Assembly: GCF_000221185.1 (NCBI RefSeq) | Contig: NC_015865.1 | Span: 62,001-126,000 of the forward strand | DNA: 64,000 nucleotides | Origin: Thermococcus sp. 4557 | Lineage (GTDB): Archaea; Methanobacteriota_B; Thermococci; Thermococcales; Thermococcaceae | Reading direction: 5' to 3' | Shown: piece by piece, positions 44,286 through 51,253 of the stretch | Layout of the letters: the number at the start of each line of letters is the position of its first letter | Position numbering within the stretch: the stretch's first letter is position 1 | Program-made: the position numbers and the translations under genes | Notes under the pieces: generated by a model | The model's input: the letters and a program-made list of their open reading frames with translations, nothing else | Databases searched by the model: none | Told to the model about the DNA's origin: nothing

Positions 44286-44375
44286 CACTTTCTTCCCCCA
44301 CGTGTGTTTGGCGGGAGAAGTTTAAAACCCTTCCAGCGATACGTTGCATTGAGGGTGTAAACAAGGGGGAAGGGT

Positions 44376-45038
44376 ATGCGCCTCCTCGTCCTTAACGACA
44401 ACGCCTCTTCGAAGGGCTTCCTCAACGACTGGGGCTGGAGCCTCCTTGTGGAGGGAAGAACCCGCTTCCTCTTCGATGCCGACACGAAGGGAGGAATACT
44501 GCTCCACAACGCTGAAGTTCTCGGCGTTTCCCTAAAGGGCCTCGACTTCGCCGTTCTCAGCCACTGGCACTACGACCACTACGGGGGCCTCTCCCTCGTC
44601 GGTGAGCTGAATCCGGGAATTCCTCTCTATACTCCGCCGAGAAACGGGACGATGGCGAGACAATGGGGATTTCAGGTTAGAGAGGTCACGAAGGCCGGTG
44701 CGATCGAAGTCGGAGTTTGGACTTCGGGACCATTAAGTGGGTTTGAGCAGGCGGTTGGGGTGGAGACGCCCTCCGGCCTCGTCGTCATCGTTGGCTGTTC
44801 TCATCCCGGCGTTGACAGGCTTACTATGGCAGTCCTTGAGGTCTCTGGGTATGAGAAAGCCTATCTCGTAATCGGTGGTTTTCATTATCCTTCGGTTAGG
44901 ACTCTTGATAGATTGGCGAAGCTGACCGAGCTAATAGCCCCTGCCCACTGCTCGGGGGAAGGGGCAAAGGCCTACGTGCGTGAAAAATATCCCGAGAAGT
45001 TCGTGGGAGTGAGAACGGGGAGCGTCATCGAGCTTTAA
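44376..45038 (+). CDS. MBL-fold metallohydrolase, pterin-type
   Basis: A 220-residue protein with SHWHYDHYGGLS (HxHxDH) and a late GCSHPGVDRL, GGFHYP and PAHCSG. This pattern matches the group annotated as 7,8-dihydropterin-6-yl-methyl-4-(beta-D-ribofuranosyl)aminobenzene-5'-phosphate synthase, which may act in pterin/C1-carrier synthesis; several genes in this window could link to pterin chemistry, but the substrate is not proven. GGGGGAAGGG precedes the ATG. The last 4 bp overlap the convergent DUF2250 gene. Confidence 0.82.
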   Translation: MRLLVLNDNASSKGFLNDWGWSLLVEGRTRFLFDADTKGGILLHNAEVLGVSLKGLDFAVLSHWHYDHYGGLSLVGELNPGIPLYTPPRNGTMARQWGFQVREVTKAGAIEVGVWTSGPLSGFEQAVGVETPSGLVVIVGCSHPGVDRLTMAVLEVSGYEKAYLVIGGFHYPSVRTLDRLAKLTELIAPAHCSGEGAKAYVREKYPEKFVGVRTGSVIEL

Positions 45039-45568
45039 ACCCCGAGGAACCCCCACAGTCGCTTGAAGAACTCCGTCTTTCTGCCCTTTTCCGTCACGAA
45101 GCGGAGAACCCTCAGCTCTTCGAGGGTCTCACCGTCAATGCTTACCTTTCTGCCTGCTTCATTTAGGTCCCTGCTTTCGGCGAGTGCCCTGGCGACCTTC
45201 CACCCGTTTGGGAGGAGCGCGTTAAAATACTTCTCCACCCACTTCTTATCAATCGAACGGACGAAGAGTTCGCCCTCCCTGGAGAGGCGGTAGTAGGTGT
45301 GGTGCTTATGCACCTCAAAGGCCTTCTTGAAGCGTGCTTTGCTTCGCTTTACCGCGCTCCCCGGGTCGCGTTCTATCAGGCCGATTTCAAGGAGGTCCTC
45401 GATTGCATCCGTTATGAGTTCAAGCGGAAGGCCGCTCATCTTCCCCATCATCTTCGCGTAATCAACGCCCGCCCTTTTCAGGTGGGCAAGGACGTAGAGA
45501 TGAACAGGGAGGAGCTGGAATCCTCGGTAGGAATCTGCCCGTTCTTTTCGTGTATTCTCGCAATTCAT
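45035..45568 (-). CDS. DUF2250 winged-helix protein
   Basis: A 177-residue protein of the DUF2250 family: LLPVHLYVLAHLKRAGVDYA begins the helix-turn-helix, followed by LELITDAIEDLLEIGLIER (recognition part) and a wing with HHTYYRLSREGELFVRSI. It is probably an archaeal transcription regulator. The exact start is uncertain; the ATG at 45568 lies within the 3' end of the interrupted methyltransferase gene. Its natural place is third in an operon after the NifX-like gene (47391) and the split methyltransferase. Confidence 0.8.
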   Translation of the reverse strand: MNCENTRKERADSYRGFQLLPVHLYVLAHLKRAGVDYAKMMGKMSGLPLELITDAIEDLLEIGLIERDPGSAVKRSKARFKKAFEVHKHHTYYRLSREGELFVRSIDKKWVEKYFNALLPNGWKVARALAESRDLNEAGRKVSIDGETLEELRVLRFVTEKGRKTEFFKRLWGFLGV

Positions 45569-45702
45569 CGCCGAACCTCTCCTCCAAGGCCTTCTCTTCT
45601 TCCCCTATAAACCTCACCACTGCGAGCCAGTAAACCAAAGGCAGGCCGAGCATAAAGCCGCCGATGGCGAGCGAGAAGCCTGGCACTATAAGAAAGCCGT
45701 TC
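45462..45702 (-). pseudogene. 3' part of interrupted isoprenylcysteine methyltransferase-like gene
   Basis: The frame gives LIVPGFSLAIGGFMLGLPLV and then RFIGEEEKALEERFGDELRE-YTKRTGRFLPR, the conserved C-terminal end of ICMT/phospholipid methyltransferase-like membrane proteins. It is the continuation of the N-terminal piece at 47139-47387. The TnpB element lies between. The reconstructed protein would be about 162 residues. Without a proper start this part is probably not translated. Confidence 0.85.
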
Positions 45703-45703
45703 T

Positions 45704-45751
45704 GGTTAGCCGTAACTTGTGTAAAGTTCGTAAACGTCGTTACGGCTAACC
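45704..45751 (-). repeat. Right-end stem-loop of the IS element
   Basis: GGTTAGCCGTAAC (45704-45716) and GTTACGGCTAACC (45739-45751) form a perfect 13-bp stem with a 22-nt loop. It spans the tnpB stop codon. In IS200/IS605 elements such structures mark the ends, and the 3' part of tnpB is known to yield the guide RNA (omega/reRNA). Confidence 0.72.
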
Positions 45752-46887
45752 TTCCCCACTCCCGTCTTCATTGTGGGGCTTTCGGGGGGAACGGTAACTC
45801 CCCACATCTTCAAGGCTCTCAAACGAACATTCCAAGAGCCAACCACATCACGGTTAGCCTCAAAACCACAATTCGAACACTTCAAAACCCTGTGCCCATT
45901 CGGGCTCAATTTCTCCCCACATATCGGGCACAGGGAAGAAGTAAAAGCCGGATTCACGAAAACAACCTTAACACCCTTTAATTTCGCCTTGTATTCGATA
46001 ATGCTCTGAAGCTTCCGAAAACTCCACCTGTGAAGTCTCCCATTCATCTCAGCCGAATACCTGATTGACTCCCTAATTTCCGTTAAATCTTCGAGGGCGA
46101 TTCCGCCGTATTTCTCCGCCACCTCAACGATTTTATTGGCGAGCTTATGATAAAGGTCATTAAGCCTGTTCTTTTCCCTCTCACCGTATTTTTCGAGAAG
46201 TTCTTTCCTCTTCTTTCCAGCTTGGATTTTCTGCTGTATTTTCCGCCTCTTCACGAAGTAACCCGTCCTAATCTCTCGCTCGTGAGTGATGATTTGGAGG
46301 AACTCGCCGTTAGGAAGGGAAAGCGTTACGTTGTTCTCATTCAAATCCACACCAACAAAGGCATTAGGCTCGCTAATTTCAACTTCTCTCGAAAAAACAA
46401 CGTTGAGGAAGATGCCCTTCGGCGTTCTAACCAACCACGCCTGCCCAACCTTCCAGTCCTTGAACTTCTCGTGGTATTTAGCCGGATAAAATTCCAGTTG
46501 AATCCTCCCGTTCGGAGTGGAGAGCTTTATGATTTTATTCTCCAAGTCGAGTTTGAACAGGTGGTCGTCGAGCATTATGACTTCTTTCTTGAAAACTGGC
46601 CTCCCCCTCGTTTTACCCTTCTTTTTCCGCTTCCTAAAGCTTTTGAAGATTGCAGTCGCCATTTGACAAGCCGTGTAAAGGTAGTGACTTGGGAGTTCTG
46701 GATACTCCTTGCGAAGGCTCTTGTAGGTCTCTTTTTTCAACCGGTAAAAGCTGGTGATGTTGTTCTCAAAAGCGTAAGTGATGAGAAAGTTCACGATTTC
46801 TCGATAAGTGGAGAAAAGGTCATCTAATCCGTCGGGTGTTCCCTTGAGTTTGAATTTAGCGGTGAGTTTGATTGTTTCATTCGGCAT
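45706..46887 (-). CDS. tnpB: TnpB RNA-guided nuclease of an IS200/IS605-type element
   Basis: A 393-residue TnpB. The RuvC-like catalytic set looks intact: D in FVGVDLNENN (near 179), E in GIALEDLTEI (near 263), and D in FEANRDVVGSW (near 345). The four-cysteine zinc ribbon (SLCPICGEKL and LKCSNCGFEA) lies near 317-338. TnpB is the RNA-guided nuclease ancestor of Cas12. I start at ATG 46887 with AAGGAG before it, overlapping the RHH gene by 11 bp. Since the guide would come from sequence beyond the right end, it would target the uninterrupted methyltransferase allele. Confidence 0.93.
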   Translation of the reverse strand: MPNETIKLTAKFKLKGTPDGLDDLFSTYREIVNFLITYAFENNITSFYRLKKETYKSLRKEYPELPSHYLYTACQMATAIFKSFRKRKKKGKTRGRPVFKKEVIMLDDHLFKLDLENKIIKLSTPNGRIQLEFYPAKYHEKFKDWKVGQAWLVRTPKGIFLNVVFSREVEISEPNAFVGVDLNENNVTLSLPNGEFLQIITHEREIRTGYFVKRRKIQQKIQAGKKRKELLEKYGEREKNRLNDLYHKLANKIVEVAEKYGGIALEDLTEIRESIRYSAEMNGRLHRWSFRKLQSIIEYKAKLKGVKVVFVNPAFTSSLCPICGEKLSPNGHRVLKCSNCGFEANRDVVGSWNVRLRALKMWGVTVPPESPTMKTGVGKVSRNDVYELYTSYG

Positions 46888-47041
46888 TTTCCAGCTCCTT
46901 TTTTGTTTTCTTAATCCAATCCTTGATTGCCTCTTCAATTGCAACGCTTAAGACTCCCCGCTTGTCCCCGTAGCGTTTTTTAGCGAGTTTTTTGAACTCT
47001 TGGAGGGTTTCTTCACTGATGACGAAAGTAGCCTTAGGCAT
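46877..47041 (-). CDS. Ribbon-helix-helix protein of the IS element, 54 aa
   Basis: A 54-residue protein (MPKATFVISEETLQEFKKLA start, GVLSVAIEEAIKDWI end of the second helix) matching a short ribbon-helix-helix DNA-binding fold. It lies just upstream of tnpB and overlaps it by 11 bp. A TATA box (TTTAAATAC, complement near 47078-47086) lies upstream. It probably represses the element's own promoter or helps bind its ends. Confidence 0.8.
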   Translation of the reverse strand: MPKATFVISEETLQEFKKLAKKRYGDKRGVLSVAIEEAIKDWIKKTKKELENAE

Positions 47042-47138
47042 TATTAACCACCATCAAAGAAATACTAAGTTGGAGTATTTAAACCTTGTGCTAACAAAAA
47101 CCAGCAAAAGTTACGAAAGTTACCAACTAAGAAACAGC

Positions 47139-47387
47139 CCAGATTGAATAGATAGGGTGGCGGACTCTGGAGTAGCAGCCCGTTGTGAGCAGCTCACCCC
47201 TTCGGTAGGCCTTCGAAATCTGCCGGTAGCAGAGGAGCCAGAAGACCATGCCGGCTGTGAGAAGGGCAACCCCCAAGGCCGAAAACCTAGGAAAAGAGAA
47301 GTTGAGCCTCGAATTTAGGTAGAATGCCAAAACCGCGTAGGGAACCGTGAAAAGGGAAACCTTGGGAACTATCCCAAGGAACCCCAT
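47139..47387 (-). pseudogene. 5' part of interrupted isoprenylcysteine methyltransferase-like gene
   Basis: An N-terminal portion of about 82 codons: hydrophobic helices (PKVSLFTVPYAVLAFYLNSR and ALGVALLTAGMVFWLLCYRQ) followed by TTGCYSRVRHPIYSIWA, the conserved SAM-binding loop of ICMT-like methyltransferases. The TnpB element follows at once and a stop codon ends the frame. The ATG at 47387 lies 3 bp after the NifX-like gene with GAGGAG ahead of it, so the two were an operon. Confidence 0.85.
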
Positions 47388-47390
47388 CGC

Positions 47391-47798
47391 TCACTCCTCT
47401 ATCGGGGGCTTTTCGGCCTTCTTCGCCTGAACTTGGCTGTAGAGGTCATCGAAGTTCTCGATGAACCTCTGCAGGGCGAGGTTTAAGTCCCTCGTCCTCG
47501 TGAAGAAGGCCACCTTGTTGGTCTTGTCGCGGATTCTCAGGAAGTTCGGCCCCATTCTGAAGGCCGCCAGGACGTCAACGTCGAGGAGCTGGCTCACGAC
47601 GGCCTTGAACTTTCTGGGGTCACCGTGGCCGTCATCCTCTTCCTCGAAGTCCTTGGCCTTGTTGTGCCTCTTTTCGAGGAGCTTAACGCTCCCGTCCTCG
47701 CAGATCTCGTATATCGCGAAGAACTCTGAATCCCCGTAGTGGGCATCTATGAGCGTCTCGTCGTTCTCCATTCCAAACGCGACCTTCAGGCACCTCAT
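47391..47798 (-). CDS. NifX-like domain protein, 135 aa
   Basis: A 135-residue protein whose N-terminus (MRCLKVAFGMENDETLIDAH, then YGDSEFFAIYEI) and alternating alpha/beta pattern follow the dinitrogenase iron-molybdenum cofactor domain more distantly than the two at 40850 and 41684. The middle (KRHNKAKDFEEEDDGHGDPR) is a charged insert. GGTGATG precedes the ATG at 47798. It is divergent from the MinD-ferredoxin pair and shares their regulatory region (47810-47854). Its original operon continues into the split ICMT gene and the DUF2250 regulator. Confidence 0.72.
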   Translation of the reverse strand: MRCLKVAFGMENDETLIDAHYGDSEFFAIYEICEDGSVKLLEKRHNKAKDFEEEDDGHGDPRKFKAVVSQLLDVDVLAAFRMGPNFLRIRDKTNKVAFFTRTRDLNLALQRFIENFDDLYSQVQAKKAEKPPIEE

Positions 47799-47809
47799 GA
47801 GCATCACCG

Positions 47810-47854
47810 TTTTGAGCGTATGCACAAAGCTTAAAAGCTTTTAGGTTAGCCTAA
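47810..47854 (+). promoter_or_regulatory. Composite operator/promoter, copy C
   Basis: TTTTGAGCGTATGCACAAA (47810-47828), a TATA box CTTAAAAGC (47830-47838), then TTAGG-N4-CCTAA (47841-47854). The gap lies between the NifX-like gene at 47798 and the MinD-type gene at 47872. TTAGGTTAGCCTAA resembles known DtxR/IdeR iron-regulator boxes (consensus TTAGGTTAGGCTAACCTAA). Confidence 0.66.
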
Positions 47855-47871
47855 TTCCTGGAGGTGAGAGC

Positions 47872-48741
47872 TTGCAGATAGCGGTGAGTGGTGGAAAAGG
47901 TGGCACCGGAAAGTCCACGATCGCGATTAACCTGGCGATAGCGCTCAGGGAGCACTACGACCTTGTCCTGGCGGATCTCGACGTTGAGGCTCCCAACGAC
48001 CACCTGCTCCTCGGCGTAGAGCTGGCCAATGAGGAGCCGGTTGAACTGTTCATGCCGCGCTTCGACTATCAGAAGTGCACCCGCTGCAGGAAGTGCGCGG
48101 AGGTCTGTGAGGAGCATGCGATAATAACCATGCGCGATGGGACGCCCTTCCTGATGCCGAACCTCTGCTCCGGCTGCGCCGCCTGTGAGATAGTCTGCCC
48201 GGTTCCGGGGGCGATTCTGCCGGGCAAGAAGCTGATGGGGCACACCTACCTCACTGAGACCCCCTACGGCTTCCCGCTCGTCACGGGAAGGCTCCTTGAG
48301 GGCGAGGAGAGGGCGATGCCGATAGTTTCCAGGGCCAAGAAGCGCGCCCAGGGGCTTGAGAAGGAGCTTTTGATGGTTGACACCGCCGCGGGAACGAGCA
48401 ACACCGTCTCGAAGGCCCTTGAGGACTCGAGGCTCATCATAGCCGTCACCGAGCCAACTCCCCTCGGAATTCACGACGGCGAGCTGATTCTAAAACTTGC
48501 GAAGCTGATGGAGGTTCCCGCGATGGTCGTTGTGAACCGCTCGGACCTCGGCGACGTGGCCAAGGTGCGCGAGATCGCCGAGAAGTACGGTGCGGAGGTA
48601 ATCGCGGAGATTCCGTACAGCGAGAACATCATAAGGAGCTACGTTGAGGGGAAGCCCATAGTCCTGACGGATTATCCCGAGGCGGGGCTCTTCAGGGAGA
48701 TTGCTTCCAGGGTCGTTGAGTTCCTCGGAGGTGGTGAGTGA
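47872..48741 (+). CDS. MinD/ParA-type ATPase with inserted ferredoxin domain (first)
   Basis: A 289-residue P-loop ATPase with a deviant Walker A (SGGKGGTGKST, near residue 6). A ferredoxin insert near residues 60-110 carries two [4Fe-4S] motifs (CTRCRKCAEVC and CSGCAACEIVCP). Such proteins resemble Mrp/NBP35 Fe-S carriers and are thought to load or move metal clusters, often beside NifX-like proteins. The start codon is TTG at 47872 with GGAGGTGAG at normal distance; no ATG fits. It is cotranscribed with the second ATPase (TGATG overlap). Confidence 0.9.
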   Translation: MQIAVSGGKGGTGKSTIAINLAIALREHYDLVLADLDVEAPNDHLLLGVELANEEPVELFMPRFDYQKCTRCRKCAEVCEEHAIITMRDGTPFLMPNLCSGCAACEIVCPVPGAILPGKKLMGHTYLTETPYGFPLVTGRLLEGEERAMPIVSRAKKRAQGLEKELLMVDTAAGTSNTVSKALEDSRLIIAVTEPTPLGIHDGELILKLAKLMEVPAMVVVNRSDLGDVAKVREIAEKYGAEVIAEIPYSENIIRSYVEGKPIVLTDYPEAGLFREIASRVVEFLGGGE

Positions 48742-49628
48742 TGCAGCTGGTCATAGCGAGCGGCAAGGGAGGCGTTGGAAAGAGTACCGTCACGGCCTCG
48801 CTCCTCTACCTGCTGAAGGACGAGTACCGGTTCGTTGCCGTTGACGCTGACGCTGACGCGCCGAACCTCGACCTGCTCCTCGGCGTGGAGCACTGGGAGG
48901 AGGAGAGGGAGCTGGTAGGGGCGAAGGTGGCGAGGATAAACACGGAGAGCTGCATAAGGTGCGGTATCTGCCAGGAGCGCTGCCCTTACGACTGTATCAA
49001 GGTCATAGACGGCGACTACGTTGTCAGCGAGCTGACCTGTGAGGGCTGCAACGTCTGCGGCCTCGTCTGTCCTGTTCCGGGAACGATAACGCTGGAGGAA
49101 GTCCGCTCCGGAGTCGTCAGGAAGACCACTACCCGCTACGGATTCCCGCTGATTTCGGCCCAGCTCGACGTTGGCAGGCCCAACAGCGGAAAACTCGTCA
49201 CCGAGGAGAAGGAGTGGGCGAAGAAGCTCATGGGGGAGCTTGGCCTGAAGCACATGGTGGTTGACAGCGCCGCAGGAATCGGCTGTCAGGTTATAGCGAG
49301 CATAGGCGGGGCTGATCTGACGATACTCGTGGCGGAGCCTACCCCTGCTTCCCTCAGCGACGTGCAGAGGGCCTACAAGGTAGTCCAGCACTTCAGGCAG
49401 CCGGCTTACCTCATCATCAACAAGGCCGACTTCAACCCGGGCTTCATGGCTCTGAGGGAGTGGGCCGAGGCCGAGGGAATCCCGATACTCGGCGAGATAC
49501 CCTACGACAGGGCCATCCCGAGGAGCATGAGCATGCTCAAACCCTTCGTCGAGGCCTTCCCCGACTCGAAGGCGGCCGATGCGATGAGGGAGATAGCCGA
49601 GAGGGTCAGGGAAGAGATACTCCGCTGA
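48741..49628 (+). CDS. MinD/ParA-type ATPase with inserted ferredoxin domain (second)
   Basis: A 295-residue paralogue of the preceding protein. Deviant Walker A is SGKGGVGKSTV; the ferredoxin insert has CIRCGICQERC and CEGCNVCGLVCP. The two genes overlap by one base (TGATG) and are probably made in equal amounts, suggesting a heterodimer. The pair resembles the two-ATPase arrangement seen with NifX-like and DUF134 proteins in anaerobes; the cargo is unknown. Its last 23 bp overlap the convergent secreted-protein gene. Confidence 0.9.
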   Translation: MQLVIASGKGGVGKSTVTASLLYLLKDEYRFVAVDADADAPNLDLLLGVEHWEEERELVGAKVARINTESCIRCGICQERCPYDCIKVIDGDYVVSELTCEGCNVCGLVCPVPGTITLEEVRSGVVRKTTTRYGFPLISAQLDVGRPNSGKLVTEEKEWAKKLMGELGLKHMVVDSAAGIGCQVIASIGGADLTILVAEPTPASLSDVQRAYKVVQHFRQPAYLIINKADFNPGFMALREWAEAEGIPILGEIPYDRAIPRSMSMLKPFVEAFPDSKAADAMREIAERVREEILR

Positions 49629-50490
49629 CCTCGCAGTTCATCGGGGCTTCCCTTTCTCCCCATATTGTTTCCAGCTCGAACCTGACGCACAGCGGAGGTC
49701 TATCTTCTTCCCCGTAGGTCGTGTTGAAGACCAGTGCAAAAGCTCCGTACGGCCGGGTAACGTTGAAGCCCGCGGAGTCCAAGCCACCGTATGCTTTGGG
49801 GAAGGAGAAGTACTTGGAGATCTCGTCAGTTTCGTTGCAGGTCATTATCGTTCCGTTTTCTGGCCAGCACTGCCAGAGGAGGGTAGAGGTGGAAGTTTCG
49901 ATGCTCCAGGAGGGTGGGTAGATTACGGTGGCGTCACTGATCCCTTCGATGGTTTCGGGGTTGGCGAGGTAGTAAACCACGAGAACCCCCTTGCCGTCCA
50001 TCTCAGAGTAAACCCACCCTCCGAGGAAGTCGAAGGTATCGTTGTCGAGGAACATGTCCCTGGGAGGATAGACAATAAAGCGGTCGTCGGGACTTTTCGT
50101 TGGAACCCACTCGGAGCGGACGCTGGACTCAAGACTGCCGTTCTCGTTGAACTCCATGTAAAAGTACTCCGAGTAAGCCCTGAGCTTCCCCCTCCCAGCC
50201 AAATACTTCACGACGGCGAGGGGATAGTTGGGGTCGAGGGAGTCGTTGAAGGCCTCCACGAGAACGTTGCCCAGGCTCCTCGGGCTGTAAACCTTTCTAG
50301 CGTAGCCCCTCCCCGTGCCGTTTTGTACGTACGGGCAGATCTGGTAGCTGGCATGGTAGTTGACCTTGGGCGGCTCTGATATCACCAATTTGCAGTCTTC
50401 ATTCTCGCTTAGATATTCACTTATGGAGTACGCGGTTCCGATTACCGCCACGAGAATCATTGCGGCGAGAAGGATTCTTCCCAGGTTCAT
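49606..50490 (-). CDS. Secreted or membrane-anchored hypothetical protein, 294 aa
   Basis: An N-terminal hydrophobic helix (RILLAAMILVAVIGTAYSI) serves as a signal or anchor; the rest is soluble and extracellular with cysteines and many N-glycosylation sequons (NGTGR, NGSLE, NGTIM, NETDE, NVTRP, NTTYG). No domain is recognised. Its 3' end overlaps the second ATPase gene by 23 bp. It does not share the operator of the ATPase pair, so a link is not suggested. Confidence 0.75.
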   Translation of the reverse strand: MNLGRILLAAMILVAVIGTAYSISEYLSENEDCKLVISEPPKVNYHASYQICPYVQNGTGRGYARKVYSPRSLGNVLVEAFNDSLDPNYPLAVVKYLAGRGKLRAYSEYFYMEFNENGSLESSVRSEWVPTKSPDDRFIVYPPRDMFLDNDTFDFLGGWVYSEMDGKGVLVVYYLANPETIEGISDATVIYPPSWSIETSTSTLLWQCWPENGTIMTCNETDEISKYFSFPKAYGGLDSAGFNVTRPYGAFALVFNTTYGEEDRPPLCVRFELETIWGEREAPMNCEVSGVSLP

Positions 50491-50600
50491 TCCACCACCG
50501 CTTTTTCTTTGGTGTTGGATTAAATAACTTTTTCGTTTCTTTGGTAATTTGGACCCAAACCTTAAAAGCCTCCCCCGCGTAGTCTCCCCGGTGGTGTGAA

Positions 50601-51044
50601 ATGGCCGAGATGAACGAGCAGCTTGAAAGGCTCGCTTACGAGTACCAGCTCCTTCAGGCCCAGGCTCAGCTCCTGGCCCAGAACCTCGAACTGCTCACCC
50701 TTGGAAGGAACGAGTTCCAGGCTGTGAAGGAGACGCTGGAGGAACTCAAGAAGGTCGAGGAGGAGAAGCCGGAGATACTGGTGCCCATTGGAGCCGGCTC
50801 CTTCCTGAAGGCGCACATAGACGACAAGGAGAACGCGATAGTCAGCGTCGGCGCCGGCTACGCCATCGAGAAGAACCTTGACGACGCAATAACTTATCTG
50901 GACGCGCGCATAAAGGAGTACGATGAGGCAATAGCCAAGACCCAGGAGGCTCTCAAAAAGCTGGAGGGTCAGCTGGGAGAGCTCGCCCAGAAGGCGCAGG
51001 AGCTTCAGCAGAGGCAAGCCATGGGCTTCAGCGTGAAGAAGTGA
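50601..51044 (+). CDS. pfdA: Prefoldin alpha subunit
   Basis: A 147-residue prefoldin alpha (GimC alpha), the coiled-coil chaperone that passes unfolded proteins to the thermosome. Two long coiled coils (residues 1-55 and 90-140) flank the central beta-hairpin region ([20 protein letters not shown] and [18 protein letters not shown]). Length is typical. GGTGGTGTGA precedes the ATG. A TATA-like CCTTAAAAGCC lies near 50558. Confidence 0.95.
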   Translation: MAEMNEQLERLAYEYQLLQAQAQLLAQNLELLTLGRNEFQAVKETLEELKKVEEEKPEILVPIGAGSFLKAHIDDKENAIVSVGAGYAIEKNLDDAITYLDARIKEYDEAIAKTQEALKKLEGQLGELAQKAQELQQRQAMGFSVKK

Positions 51045-51253
51045 GGCACTTCCCAGGACGTTCTCTTTCGATTTTATCTCGTCTGTCATTCTTCGTTGGT
51101 GGGTCCGCGGACGCTGTTCGGATTGCCGCTGGGAACCGGAACCTAGTGTTCTGAGAAAAGCGTGTTTACTCACGTTTGTTTCGTAAAATTGGGTGTTTTG
51201 GTGCCTTTGTTTCGGATACGTTTAAATGTCTCTCAGCACTATTCACAAGGGAT

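Larger units (their letters stand above)
45703..47139 (-). mobile_element. IS200/IS605-type element with TnpB and RHH gene
   Basis: An insertion of about 1.44 kb that splits an ICMT-like gene between the codons for YSIWA and FLIVPG. The ends are defined by where the methyltransferase reading stops and resumes; the precise joint is uncertain by about 6 bp. It carries a 54-codon ribbon-helix-helix gene and an intact tnpB, but no TnpA (Y1 or serine recombinase). The tnpB 3' end forms a 13-bp stem. No target duplication is evident, as expected for this family. Confidence 0.85.

Noticed and set aside
47810-47854. Relation of GGTTAGCC in operator copy C to GGTTAGCC in the IS stem
   Set aside because: The match is only eight bases and the contexts differ; probably chance.
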